Assembly: GCA_964409245.1 (NCBI GenBank)
Contig: CAYPCQ010000019.1
Location: forward strand, 1 to 64,000
DNA from: CAIMWS01 sp964409245
GTDB taxonomy: Bacteria > Verrucomicrobiota > Verrucomicrobiia > Limisphaerales > UBA1319
DNA length: 64,000 nt
Direction: 5' to 3'
Both the position numbers and the translations under genes were made by a program. Within the stretch, counting starts at the first letter, position 1. The number at the start of each line of letters is the position of its first letter. The notes under the pieces were generated by a model. The model was not told where the DNA came from. It did no database searches and was given only the letters and a program-made list of their open reading frames with translations. Of this stretch, positions 17,171 to 24,633 are shown one piece after another.

Positions 17171-17762
17171 TTCCAGTCACGCCGCAGCCCGAACCGGCTG
17201 GTTTTGACAAGGAGGTAAGGAAGCCAGGCCTTGCTTGGTTAAGAAAGCGGCGGATTAAATCCGCTGAACAACCGCCTGATGCCAGCAGGCTGCCGCCCCA
17301 TTGGCGGAAGATCCAAAAGCCTCTTTGGGATGCATACCAGGGGACTTGTGCCTACTTGTGCATTTACTTTGAATGGCCTTTGGGCGCCAGCTCGGTGGAC
17401 CATTTCGTGGCAAAGTCCAAAAACGCCGGACAGGCTTACGAGTGGTTGAACTACCGGCTCAGTTGCCTGGGAATGAACCGCAATAAAAACCGTTTTGATG
17501 ACATTCTCGATCCGTTCGAAATCCAACCGAACGCTTTGGTGCTTAACCTTGCAACGGGGGAAATAAAGCCAAACCCCGATGCCCCGCCGGAACTTAAAAG
17601 AAAGCCGAAGATACCATAAAGCGTTTGGAGTTGAATGCCCCCGAAACCAACCGGATGCGAGCCGATCATTACAGTGAATACCTGCAAGGGGTGCCTGAGT
17701 GGTTTTTGAAGAAACACTCACCCTTTGTTTGGTATGAGGCTAAACGCCAGGGTCTGATGTGA
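17167..17762 (+). pseudogene. HNH nuclease, PtuB-like (module 2), frameshifted
   Basis: Start ATG 17167 overlaps the ATPase stop. The first frame contains Cys-Ala-Tyr-Leu-Cys-Ile-Tyr-Phe-Glu, Ser-Val-Asp-His-Phe-Val-Ala-Lys-Ser and Asp-Pro-Phe-Glu-Ile, the PtuB-like HNH core, and stops at 17617-17619. The family C-terminus (Leu-Glu-Leu-Asn, then Tyr-Leu-Gln-Gly-Val-Pro-Glu-Trp-Phe-Leu-Lys-Lys-His-Ser-Pro-Phe) continues in another frame to 17760-17762. One base appears lost in the AAAAGAAA run at 17596-17603. The HNH catalytic part precedes the lesion, so a truncated active protein is conceivable; loss of the last 48 residues makes it doubtful. Confidence 0.82.
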
Positions 17763-17848
17763 TTTCATTTTTGCGAATTTACGAACACCGCCACGGAAAC
17801 AGATTTTATTCCTTGCTTTAAAGCCAGCTACGGCCATCTGTGTCCTCT

Positions 17849-18042
17849 GCGGATGGACTGCCATGCCCGTTTCCGGCGGCTTCATTACCAAAGTAAACAT
17901 CCTCTACTGCGCCAGCGCCCGGGAGGGGATGGTGAAGACGATAGTGGAATGAATTTCCCATCCTGAATTGGGCTGGGAATAACGCCTGGCCGGGGCAGTT
18001 CTTTTTCCTCGAGCATGGCCGGGCAGGGGTGTATATTGTGCG
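17849..18042 (+). promoter_or_regulatory. Leader and promoter region of pcm; parent copy of repeat R2
   Basis: This is R2 copy e in its native place before pcm. It has a degenerate CCCATCCTGAATTGGG palindrome, GCATGGCCGGGCAGGGG, and TATATT at 18032-18037, only 5 bases before the ATG at 18043. No Shine-Dalgarno motif lies in front of the ATG, so if TATATT is the -10 element the mRNA would be leaderless. The same TATATTGTGCG-ATG block is kept in copy b (11857-11868). No clear -35 hexamer was found. Confidence 0.5.
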
Positions 18043-18765
18043 ATGAGCCTTCAAGGTTTGCGGTTGATGGCGGTTTTACTGATGGTGGCCTGGGATACTA
18101 ATGCGGAAGCGGCGGGAGATGCGTTTGCCAAAGCGCGCCAGCGCATGGTGGATGAGCAGATCACCGCGCCCGGGCGCAAGATCCAGGATGCCCGGGTGGC
18201 AGCCGCCATGCGGGCCGTGCCCCGGCATGAGTTTGTGCCTGCAGAGCGCCGGGATGAGGCCTATGATGACCACCCCCTGCCGATCGGCCATAACCAGACC
18301 ATTTCCCAGCCATTCATCGTGGCCTTCATGACCGAGCAGCTGAAACCGAAGCCGGGCGACAAGGTGCTGGAGATTGGGACGGGATCGGGATACCAGGCGG
18401 CGGTGCTGGCCGGATTGGTGGCGGAGGTCTATTCCATCGAAATTGTGGATGAACTGGCCCGGCAAGCAACCGCCACCTTGAAACGGCTGGGGTATCAAAA
18501 TGTCCAGGTGCGTTCCGGGGATGGCTACAGCGGTTGGCCGGAAAAGGCGCCGTTTGACAGCATTATTGTCACCTGCGCCCCGGAAAACGTCCCGCGCGCG
18601 CTGGTGGAGCAGCTCAAGGAAGGTGGGCGGATGGTGATCCCGGTGGGGGAAATGCACGACCAGACGCTCTATTTGATGGAAAAACGGGGGGATGCCTTGG
18701 AGAAAAAGGCCGTTTTGGCCGTCCGTTTCGTGCCGATGACTGGCAAAATTTCAAATCAACGCTAA
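18043..18765 (+). CDS. pcm: Protein-L-isoaspartate O-methyltransferase with signal peptide
   Basis: 240 residues. The enzyme methylates isoaspartate residues in damaged proteins using S-adenosylmethionine. The SAM-binding motif Val-Leu-Glu-Ile-Gly-Thr-Gly-Ser-Gly-Tyr-Gln is at about residues 108-118. The family segments Ile-Ser-Gln-Pro-Phe-Ile-Val-Ala and Val-Arg-Ser-Gly-Asp-Gly-Tyr are present. The first 24 residues (MSLQGLRLMAVLLMVAW, then Asp-Thr-Asn-Ala-Glu-Ala-Ala) form a signal peptide with an Ala-x-Ala end, so the protein is probably periplasmic, as in a subset of Gram-negatives. The promoter and signal-peptide coding part is duplicated upstream as repeat R2. Confidence 0.93.
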   Translation: MSLQGLRLMAVLLMVAWDTNAEAAGDAFAKARQRMVDEQITAPGRKIQDARVAAAMRAVPRHEFVPAERRDEAYDDHPLPIGHNQTISQPFIVAFMTEQLKPKPGDKVLEIGTGSGYQAAVLAGLVAEVYSIEIVDELARQATATLKRLGYQNVQVRSGDGYSGWPEKAPFDSIIVTCAPENVPRALVEQLKEGGRMVIPVGEMHDQTLYLMEKRGDALEKKAVLAVRFVPMTGKISNQR

Positions 18766-18780
18766 AATAATGCGCTAAGT

Positions 18781-19524
18781 ATGAAAAAACTGATTATTCG
18801 TTTGATGGTGGTGACGGTGGTGGTGGCGGTGCTGGCCGTGGTGGGTTTGGCGATGCTGTTCAACGGGATCGTCAAGAAAGGCTTGGTGGCCGGGGGGGGC
18901 CAGATCACCAAGGTCAACTTTCAAGTGGGGGGCACCCGGGTGAACCCCTTTGGGGGCAACGCCAAAATCTCGGGCCTGGCCATCGGCAATCCGGAGGGCT
19001 TCAAGACGGATTCAGCCATCAAAATCGGCACGTTGAGCATGGCGGTGAAGCCATTTTCCTTGATGTCGGACCGGGTGCTGATCAGCTCGCTGGCCGTGGA
19101 GAATCCGGAGATCACGTACGAAGTCACCGCCGGCGGGATCAACCTGACCAAAATCCAGGAAAACGTGATGGCTTATGTGCCCAGCGGTCCGTCCAATCGC
19201 AAGATCCAGATCGATGACCTGGCGATCACGGGGGGGAAGATCAATTTCAGCGTGAATATCCCGGTGCTGGGCGTCAAGACCGGCACGGTGCCGCTGCCGG
19301 ACATCCACTTGCAGGATTTGGGCAAAGGAACCGAAGGCCTGACTCCGGGTGAGATCGCCTCAAAAATCACCGTGGCCATCGCTCAAGGCGCGGCGGCGGC
19401 GGCCAAGGATGCCATCAGCAAGCTGGGCGGCGCGCTGACCGATCCCGCCAAAAGCCTCGGCCAGGATGCGCAAAAAAACCTGCAGAATGCCACCAAAGGC
19501 CTGGGCGACTTGTTCAAAAAGTGA
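18781..19524 (+). CDS. AsmA-like/DUF748-like membrane-anchored protein
   Basis: 247 residues. One N-terminal membrane segment (about residues 5-28) is followed by an extracytoplasmic part. That part alternates Gly-rich strands (Val-Asn-Pro-Phe-Gly-Gly-Asn-Ala-Lys-Ile-Ser-Gly-Leu) and Val-Glu-Asn-Pro-Glu-Ile segments of the AsmA type, which are linked to lipid handling between membranes. The last 60 residues are Ala/Lys-rich and helical, like LEA-type tails. The gene begins 15 bp after pcm, so the two are probably co-transcribed. Its end overlaps the convergent hydrolase gene by 11 bp. The precise role is unknown. Confidence 0.65.
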   Translation: MKKLIIRLMVVTVVVAVLAVVGLAMLFNGIVKKGLVAGGGQITKVNFQVGGTRVNPFGGNAKISGLAIGNPEGFKTDSAIKIGTLSMAVKPFSLMSDRVLISSLAVENPEITYEVTAGGINLTKIQENVMAYVPSGPSNRKIQIDDLAITGGKINFSVNIPVLGVKTGTVPLPDIHLQDLGKGTEGLTPGEIASKITVAIAQGAAAAAKDAISKLGGALTDPAKSLGQDAQKNLQNATKGLGDLFKK

Positions 19525-21037
19525 CGGCGTTGGCCGGGATTTCCAGGCTCAAAGCCCAGAAAATGCCATTGCGCAGCAGCCGGCGGAACTCCGGCATGGC
19601 AAAATCGTCCGGGTGGCCCAGGGAGGTGTAAAACACCCGGGCGCCTTGATGCTGGTTCACCCAGGCGACCGGCTCGGTGGCGGCCTGGTTATCCACGCGG
19701 CCGAGCATCAAAGGCACGGCTTGCGCCCCCAAAGGCCGGGTTTTATAGAGCCAGGAAGCGACCAGGAACGGCTCGGGTGAAAGGCCCTTCAGGATGGGGT
19801 GGGCCTGGGCTTCCGGCAGCACCCAAACCCGCGTTTTTGGATCCCGGTTGTTGTAATGGCCGGCGTAATGGCCGCCCAAAACCTCGCCGTCGAAGGCCAG
19901 CCAGTTCTGGAAAGCGTGGCTGCTGGTCCGCAGCGCCACCACCGGTTTGCCGGAATCGAGGTAGGCGCGGATCAATTTCAGCTGCGCCGGGGGCAGGGTG
20001 GTGCGGCGCATGAAAAAGACCGCCAAATCGGCCTCTTTCAGGGCTTCCAGGCCGGGCAGGTCGTCCGCGCGGTCGCTCTGCAGGAAGGTGCAGCTCCAGC
20101 CATAATGGAAGGCCAGGTCGTTGCGGGCAAAGGCGGCCAGGGTGGTTTTGGATTGGTATTCGGGTTCCGCGCTGAGGAATACGGCCTTGGGGCGGCGATC
20201 CGCCTGGAAGCGGAACGGGGGCTGGCCGGTGAGGACGGTGCTGGCCAGGGTGGGGCACCAATATTTTTCGATATGGCCCACCACGAGGTCGGTGCCGCGG
20301 AAATGGCTCACCCACGGTTTTTTGCGGGAATTGTACATGGTGTCCGTGAGATCGCGCATGAGGGCCACGTTTTTGCCCCATTGCACCATCTGGCGGATGG
20401 CAAAGGAGCGGCCCAGGACACACATGTTGGTGTGCACGCCCATGATGATCAGGTTCTCAATGCCGCGCTGCTGGAGCAGGCTGTAGATATCGGCGCCGGA
20501 ATCGCTGAGGGCGTCCTCGGGGGTGATTTCCAGGGTGGCGATCTGCCTGCGCCAGGGGCCGCCCTGCTGGCAGTGCGGCTCGCAATCGCAGCCGCCATCG
20601 GAGTCGTCGATGGGCAGCGGCCCTTCCTTGGCCAGGTTCAGCGATTGCCAGTTCGAGGCGGAAGGCGGGGCGGTCCGGGGGGCGTTCAGAACCAGGGACC
20701 GCTGGGGCCAGCCCTCGTAAAATTTCAGGGTGTCGCTGGGGGCGTGGACGATGAGAATCCCCTGCCGCCGGGCGGCCAGCAGGACCTGGTTCATGGCGGG
20801 CGCCATCTCGGCCACGCGCGCGCTGGCGCCCTGGCACCAGTGTTGGTTCCACATGTCGCAGATGATGATGGCCGTCTTGCGCGGGTCCCACTCCGCGGGC
20901 TTTTCGACGGTTTCATACTGGCCGCTGCCCGGGGAGGTTTCGGCCTGCCGCCGCAGGTTCAGCTTCAGGCTGGCGGCATCGGCGGAGGCGGCGGCCAGGC
21001 AGGCGGCGGCGAGGGAAAGGAGGATTGGGTTTTGCAT
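19514..21037 (-). CDS. Secreted isochorismatase-like cysteine hydrolase fused to a ThuA domain
   Basis: 507 residues from the ATG with first base 21037 (MQNPILLSLAAACLAAASADA, a signal peptide). The frame opens further upstream, but that part overlaps the prepilin gene. Residues about 30-275 are isochorismatase-like: the Asp of Ile-Ile-Cys-Asp-Met-Trp-Asn and the Cys of His-Thr-Asn-Met-Cys-Val-Leu are two of the catalytic triad. From about residue 290 (Lys-Ala-Val-Phe-Leu-Ser-Ala-Glu-Pro-Glu-Tyr) to Ser-Leu-Gly-His-Pro is a ThuA domain, linked to sugar and heme-like metabolism in planctomycetes and relatives. It follows the prepilin gene by 16 bp on the same strand, so co-transcription is likely. 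Substrate unknown. Confidence 0.85.
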   Translation of the reverse strand: MQNPILLSLAAACLAAASADAASLKLNLRRQAETSPGSGQYETVEKPAEWDPRKTAIIICDMWNQHWCQGASARVAEMAPAMNQVLLAARRQGILIVHAPSDTLKFYEGWPQRSLVLNAPRTAPPSASNWQSLNLAKEGPLPIDDSDGGCDCEPHCQQGGPWRRQIATLEITPEDALSDSGADIYSLLQQRGIENLIIMGVHTNMCVLGRSFAIRQMVQWGKNVALMRDLTDTMYNSRKKPWVSHFRGTDLVVGHIEKYWCPTLASTVLTGQPPFRFQADRRPKAVFLSAEPEYQSKTTLAAFARNDLAFHYGWSCTFLQSDRADDLPGLEALKEADLAVFFMRRTTLPPAQLKLIRAYLDSGKPVVALRTSSHAFQNWLAFDGEVLGGHYAGHYNNRDPKTRVWVLPEAQAHPILKGLSPEPFLVASWLYKTRPLGAQAVPLMLGRVDNQAATEPVAWVNQHQGARVFYTSLGHPDDFAMPEFRRLLRNGIFWALSLEIPANAVTF

Positions 21038-21053
21038 AAAAGGCCGGTGGTGG

Positions 21054-21887
21054 TTAACGGCGGAGGGAGCGTTGCAGGGGATCCCAATACTGGGCGTTGA
21101 CCAGGCCGCGGGCATCGCCGGTGCCGGGATCGACCGGCGGGTTGATCTGGCTGTCTTTTTTGGGTTCGGCGTGGCCATCGTTGAAGAGGGCGATGCCGGA
21201 GTTGAAATGGCGCAGCTGGTCGATGCCCTCGAAGGCCTTGGAGGAGCTGGCATTGCGGAGCATGCAGGAGGTGGGCCACCAGAGGCTGCTGCTCCAGGTG
21301 CCGTCGGATTTGGGCATGCCTTCGCCGATCAGCAGGTTTTGGGCCGGCTTGAGGATGGCGGTCCGTTTGAACCAGGGGCGGCTGTCGAACAGCACGCCGC
21401 CCACGGTGAGCGAACCGCTCGGGTAAGGGTGGATGCCCAGGAAAAAGGCGTTCATCCCGTAGCCCACCTTGTGGGGATCGAATTTCCATTCCCAGGGGAT
21501 GCCGTTGTCGAGCCGTTTGCCTTTGATGGCCGGGCAGCAAAATATATTGGTCTGGCGCTGCTTGCCCAGCACGGTGACACCCCACCAGTTCGTCAGGGAC
21601 ATATTGGCATCGTCGGTGGTCAAGCCCTGGTTCCGGTGGGCGGGAAAGGTGTCCCGGTTGTCATCGGTGTAGAATTGGAAAAACAAGGCGATCTGGCGCA
21701 AGTTGTTGATGCAGGTGGTGCGGTGGGCCTTGTTTTTGGCCTTGGAGAGCGCAGGGATCAGCATGCTGGCGAGGATGGCAATGATGGCGATCACCACCAG
21801 CAGTTCAATCAGTGTGAATCCCGCCCGGCGGCCCCGCTGCCAGGCTGGGCGGCGCGTTTCGAGGAATCCTCCCATGGGGTATTTCAT
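21054..21887 (-). CDS. Type II secretion-like prepilin (N-methylation domain, PVC-type)
   Basis: 277 residues. After a 21-residue basic leader comes the prepilin peptidase site Gly-Phe-Thr-Leu-Ile-Glu-Leu-Leu-Val-Val-Ile-Ala-Ile-Ile, with cleavage before Phe and Glu at position +5, then a hydrophobic helix. The C-terminal domain includes Phe-Asn-Asp-Gly-His-Ala-Glu (about residues 234-240), typical of the large PVC family of G-like pseudopilins. These proteins occur in very many copies in such genomes and are thought to be exported or surface structures. It precedes the hydrolase/ThuA gene by 16 bp. Confidence 0.88.
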   Translation of the reverse strand: MKYPMGGFLETRRPAWQRGRRAGFTLIELLVVIAIIAILASMLIPALSKAKNKAHRTTCINNLRQIALFFQFYTDDNRDTFPAHRNQGLTTDDANMSLTNWWGVTVLGKQRQTNIFCCPAIKGKRLDNGIPWEWKFDPHKVGYGMNAFFLGIHPYPSGSLTVGGVLFDSRPWFKRTAILKPAQNLLIGEGMPKSDGTWSSSLWWPTSCMLRNASSSKAFEGIDQLRHFNSGIALFNDGHAEPKKDSQINPPVDPGTGDARGLVNAQYWDPLQRSLRR

Positions 21888-22529
21888 AGCATTATATTTG
21901 GTATGCGGGACAATCTAATATTGGCTCCCCACCTTGCCAAGCGGGAAAAACGGTTCCGGCGGGGCGCGAAGAACCGGCTGTTCGCGCAGAAGCTGTCCGC
22001 CAGCCTGCCCGCGGAAGCGCGGCACTGGCTGGAATTCACTGGCGCCTGGCAAGGGCGGTGCCTCCGGAAAAGGGTGAAGAACTCCAGCCAGCAGGTTTTT
22101 TTGGGCACGCGGTTTGCTTGCGATGGCTGGAACCAGGAGGCCGGGCTGGATTCCGAACTCGGCCGCAAGACTTCCTGCGCCTGGGGCCTGGGCCTGAGGG
22201 GGAGCCTGCAAGGGCGGGTGGTGTGGGCGGCTTATTATGCCTCGCCGTGGCTGGCGAATCATTTTTCCCGGCTTTTCGACGGCAACGGCAAGGTGGCTGC
22301 CCTCGGTAAAGGGAGAGATGAGTTCCTGGGCCACCCAATACGAATAGGGTCCCTTCGGCGAATTGATCCGGGCGGCGGGCCTGATGGCCCCAGCCCGGCT
22401 ATTCCAGTTTTCCACCCGGGAGTTTCATGCCGCGTTCAGCCTGGGCTGCCATGGTTTCCTCTTTCACGGCCCAACCCTCAACGGATAGTGAATCGAAATT
22501 CGATAGGAGTGGAAGGCGGGCTTGATTTT
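21888..22529. other. Gap with no supported gene
   Basis: Both strands have moderately long open frames here because of high GC content, but none has a recognisable domain, signal peptide or ribosome binding site. No repeat R1-R3 or hairpin was noticed. It separates the prepilin promoter side from the 3' end of the ABC1 kinase gene. Confidence 0.5.
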
Positions 22530-23885
22530 TCACCGTGGGTGTTGGGGATGTTTCTTCCCGTTTTCATTTGCTGGCGTTTGCTTGAGTTCGATCACATGGT
22601 TCCAAGCCTCCCTGGTTGCGACTCTGGCTCCCAAGTGATGCAATAGGTTGTAAAGACCCAGTTCGGCACGGGTGATGAAAGCAAACTCGGGATTGGCGAG
22701 TTTGGCCCACAATGCCTTGCGCCAGATTCGGAAGAGGGTATCCAGCAAGGCGGGCTGCCCGAAATCAACCAGCCGGTGGGTGGGGCCCGCCTCTGCCGGT
22801 GGGAAAACGAGGTTCATCAGCTCATCCAGGCCCGGCAGCATGCGCCGGGCTTTGGCGCGCTGCACCTGTGGCCCCCAGATGATGTCCATCACGCGTTGCG
22901 CCTCGGCTGTGCCCTGGCGCCAGGAATGGTGGACACAGCAGCCGCCTAATTCCTGGATCCCAGCCGAAACGCGCTTGACGCATCCGAAATCCACAAGGCC
23001 GAAAGAGCCATCGGCGCGAAACAGGTAGTTGCCTGGATGGTGGTCGGCATGGAGTGCCTGGCAGCACTGGAGCTGGAAATGGTAAAGCTCAAATAGACGC
23101 TGGCCAATGAGGTCGCGAACCGCCTGAGAGGGTTTTGACTCCCGGAACCTGCCGATGGTTTCGCCCTCGACAAAGGACATAGTCAACACCCGGTCGGTGG
23201 TCAAGTCCCAATGAACCGAGGGAAGGGCGACATGGGGCAGGACCGCCAGCCGGCCACGGAAATACTCGATGTTTTTGCCCTCCTGGATATAATCGGTTTC
23301 TTCCAGAAAGCCGCGTTGCATTTCCTCCAGGATGGATACCGGCGTGTGCCCCGTGATCCGCCCGGGGAGGGTGGCTGAGCGGAGGAGTTTAAGGTCGTTC
23401 TCAATGGCGGTTCGGATGGCGGGATATTGGATTTTGACCGCCACCTTTTCGCCCCGCCGGGTGACCGCGCGATGGACCTGGCCCAGGGAGGCGGCGGCGA
23501 AGGGCTCAGGTGCGAACTCCTGAAATACATCCTCAGGATATTTGCCGGTGGAGTTCTTGAACTGGGCGCGGGCCAGGGTGGGATGCATGCCGGGGGCCTG
23601 CATCTGCAGGGCGGCCAATTCGGCGATGGCGTCATCGGGCAGCGCCTGGGTCTGCATGCTGAGGAGCTGGCCGATTTTCATGAAGGGACCTTTGAGCGGC
23701 CCCAGCGTCTGGCGCACGAGCCGTGAAGCCTTTTGCTGAAAATCGTGGCGCCGTTCGGCCTTGAGCTCTTCACCAAGAAAAAAATTCTGTGCCTGGTATC
23801 CCAGGTAGCTCCCGGTGAGCGACAGGCCGAGTTTGCCCAGCTGGAAGCCGCGGCCAAAGAAACCTTGAGGGTTGCTGTTTTTCAC
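22530..23885 (-). CDS. ABC1/UbiB-family atypical kinase
   Basis: 451 residues from the GTG with first base 23885, which overlaps the TetR stop as GTGA and has AGGAGG 9 bases upstream; an earlier in-frame GTG at 23894 is too close to that site. Family motifs are all present: Lys-Ile-Gly-Gln (KxGQ), Ala-Ala-Ala-Ser-Leu-Gly-Gln-Val-His (Ala-rich nucleotide loop), Val-Ala-Val-Lys-Ile-Gln-Tyr-Pro, His-Ala-Asp-His-His-Pro-Gly-Asn and Val-Asp-Phe-Gly-Cys-Val-Lys. Such proteins act on membrane lipid or quinone processes. Here the gene is translationally coupled to a TetR regulator, so its level is probably ligand-controlled. No C-terminal membrane anchor is obvious. Confidence 0.88.
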   Translation of the reverse strand: MKNSNPQGFFGRGFQLGKLGLSLTGSYLGYQAQNFFLGEELKAERRHDFQQKASRLVRQTLGPLKGPFMKIGQLLSMQTQALPDDAIAELAALQMQAPGMHPTLARAQFKNSTGKYPEDVFQEFAPEPFAAASLGQVHRAVTRRGEKVAVKIQYPAIRTAIENDLKLLRSATLPGRITGHTPVSILEEMQRGFLEETDYIQEGKNIEYFRGRLAVLPHVALPSVHWDLTTDRVLTMSFVEGETIGRFRESKPSQAVRDLIGQRLFELYHFQLQCCQALHADHHPGNYLFRADGSFGLVDFGCVKRVSAGIQELGGCCVHHSWRQGTAEAQRVMDIIWGPQVQRAKARRMLPGLDELMNLVFPPAEAGPTHRLVDFGQPALLDTLFRIWRKALWAKLANPEFAFITRAELGLYNLLHHLGARVATREAWNHVIELKQTPANENGKKHPQHPR

Positions 23886-24556
23886 CAGTCCCACCCTCCT
23901 TTCGCCATGAACCGGGAGGCCATTTTGAGGCTTCGATCCAGCAGGGCCAGGGTATTCTCTTTCCCGGGGGAATCGTCTTGCAGCCAGTGGGTGATGATGG
24001 CGAGATGAAACAAGGCGAAAACATAGGCCCCCAAATCTCCCACTTGGGGCAGCTCGCCCCTGGCCTCGGCTTGGGAGAGCACCTCGCGGATGAACCGCAG
24101 GTAGCGCAAGTTGTAAGCCTGCGACGGCAAGCTCAAGGGATGCAATTTGGAGGCCGGCTGCAAGGCGCGCAGATAAACCGCGCCGACAAAGTCCTGATAG
24201 GGACTGAGGCGTTCAATGTGCTGGTGGATGATGGCAAAGAGCCGTTCGGCCAGCGGGGCGGACTGGAGCCGCTCCTCCTGCTGAAACCACTCAATAAGCC
24301 CGATAAGCAGCTCATCGAGGAAGAAAAGGGCAAGGTCATCTTTCGTCGGGAAGTAATTGAACAGGGTGCCATCGGCAATTTTGGCCTTGGCCGATATTTC
24401 TTCAGTGGTGGTCTGGAAGAATCCCTTTTTGGCAAAGAGTTCCGAAGCTGCCTTGAGGATGGCCTTCCTCGTCTTCGCCTTGTTTTCCAGGCGCTTGCCG
24501 GAACCTGATTTCTTCGCCGGGCCGGATGAATTAGGCCGTCGTGGGCTCGTTTTCAT
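23882..24556 (-). CDS. TetR/AcrR-family transcriptional regulator
   Basis: 224 residues. The DNA-binding head reads Ile-Leu-Lys-Ala-Ala-Ser-Glu-Leu-Phe-Ala-Lys-Lys-Gly-Phe, then Thr-Thr-Thr-Glu-Glu-Ile-Ser and Asp-Gly-Thr-Leu-Phe-Asn-Tyr-Phe-Pro-Thr-Lys (about residues 32-71), the classic TetR helix-turn-helix. The rest is the variable helical ligand domain. The ATG sits 3 bp from one palindromic operator and about 63 bp from a second, so it almost surely represses itself and the ABC1 kinase gene that overlaps its end. Confidence 0.92.
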   Translation of the reverse strand: MKTSPRRPNSSGPAKKSGSGKRLENKAKTRKAILKAASELFAKKGFFQTTTEEISAKAKIADGTLFNYFPTKDDLALFFLDELLIGLIEWFQQEERLQSAPLAERLFAIIHQHIERLSPYQDFVGAVYLRALQPASKLHPLSLPSQAYNLRYLRFIREVLSQAEARGELPQVGDLGAYVFALFHLAIITHWLQDDSPGKENTLALLDRSLKMASRFMAKGGWDW

Positions 24557-24559
24557 AAA

Positions 24560-24633
24560 ATGAGTTTACTCACGTATCTGTAATAATCTCCGCCTGGTCC
24601 GGCTCTGTGTCAATAAAAAATGAGTGCACTCAT
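24560..24633 (-). promoter_or_regulatory. TetR promoter with two palindromic operators exactly 60 bp apart
   Basis: Operator 1 at 24560-24573 is ATGAGTTTACTCAC (one arm base off perfect). Operator 2 at 24620-24633 is ATGAGTGCACTCAT, a perfect 14-bp palindrome. On the minus strand a consensus -35 TTGACA lies at 24608-24613 and a weak -10 GATTAT at 24583-24588 (spacing 19). Operator 2 is upstream of the -35 and operator 1 lies between the -10 and the TetR start codon. Regulation by the adjacent TetR is inferred from position and symmetry. Confidence 0.8.

Noticed and set aside
2162..17603. Programmed ribosomal frameshifting as explanation of the split ATPase, DUF4276 and HNH frames
   Set aside because: No classical slippery heptamer with a clear downstream structure was seen at the junctions, and the ATPase also lacks its Walker A lysine. 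Decay is the simpler reading, though the HNH purine runs deserve a test.
19799..21100. A 433-codon open frame on the + strand
   Set aside because: It is antisense to the isochorismatase-ThuA gene, which has clear domains and a signal peptide. The long frame is a by-product of high GC content.
20730..22646. A 638-codon + strand frame extending from the hydrolase gene region into the gap and the ABC1 gene
   Set aside because: It runs antisense through two identified genes; the part in the gap (from 21903) has no recognisable domain or ribosome binding site.
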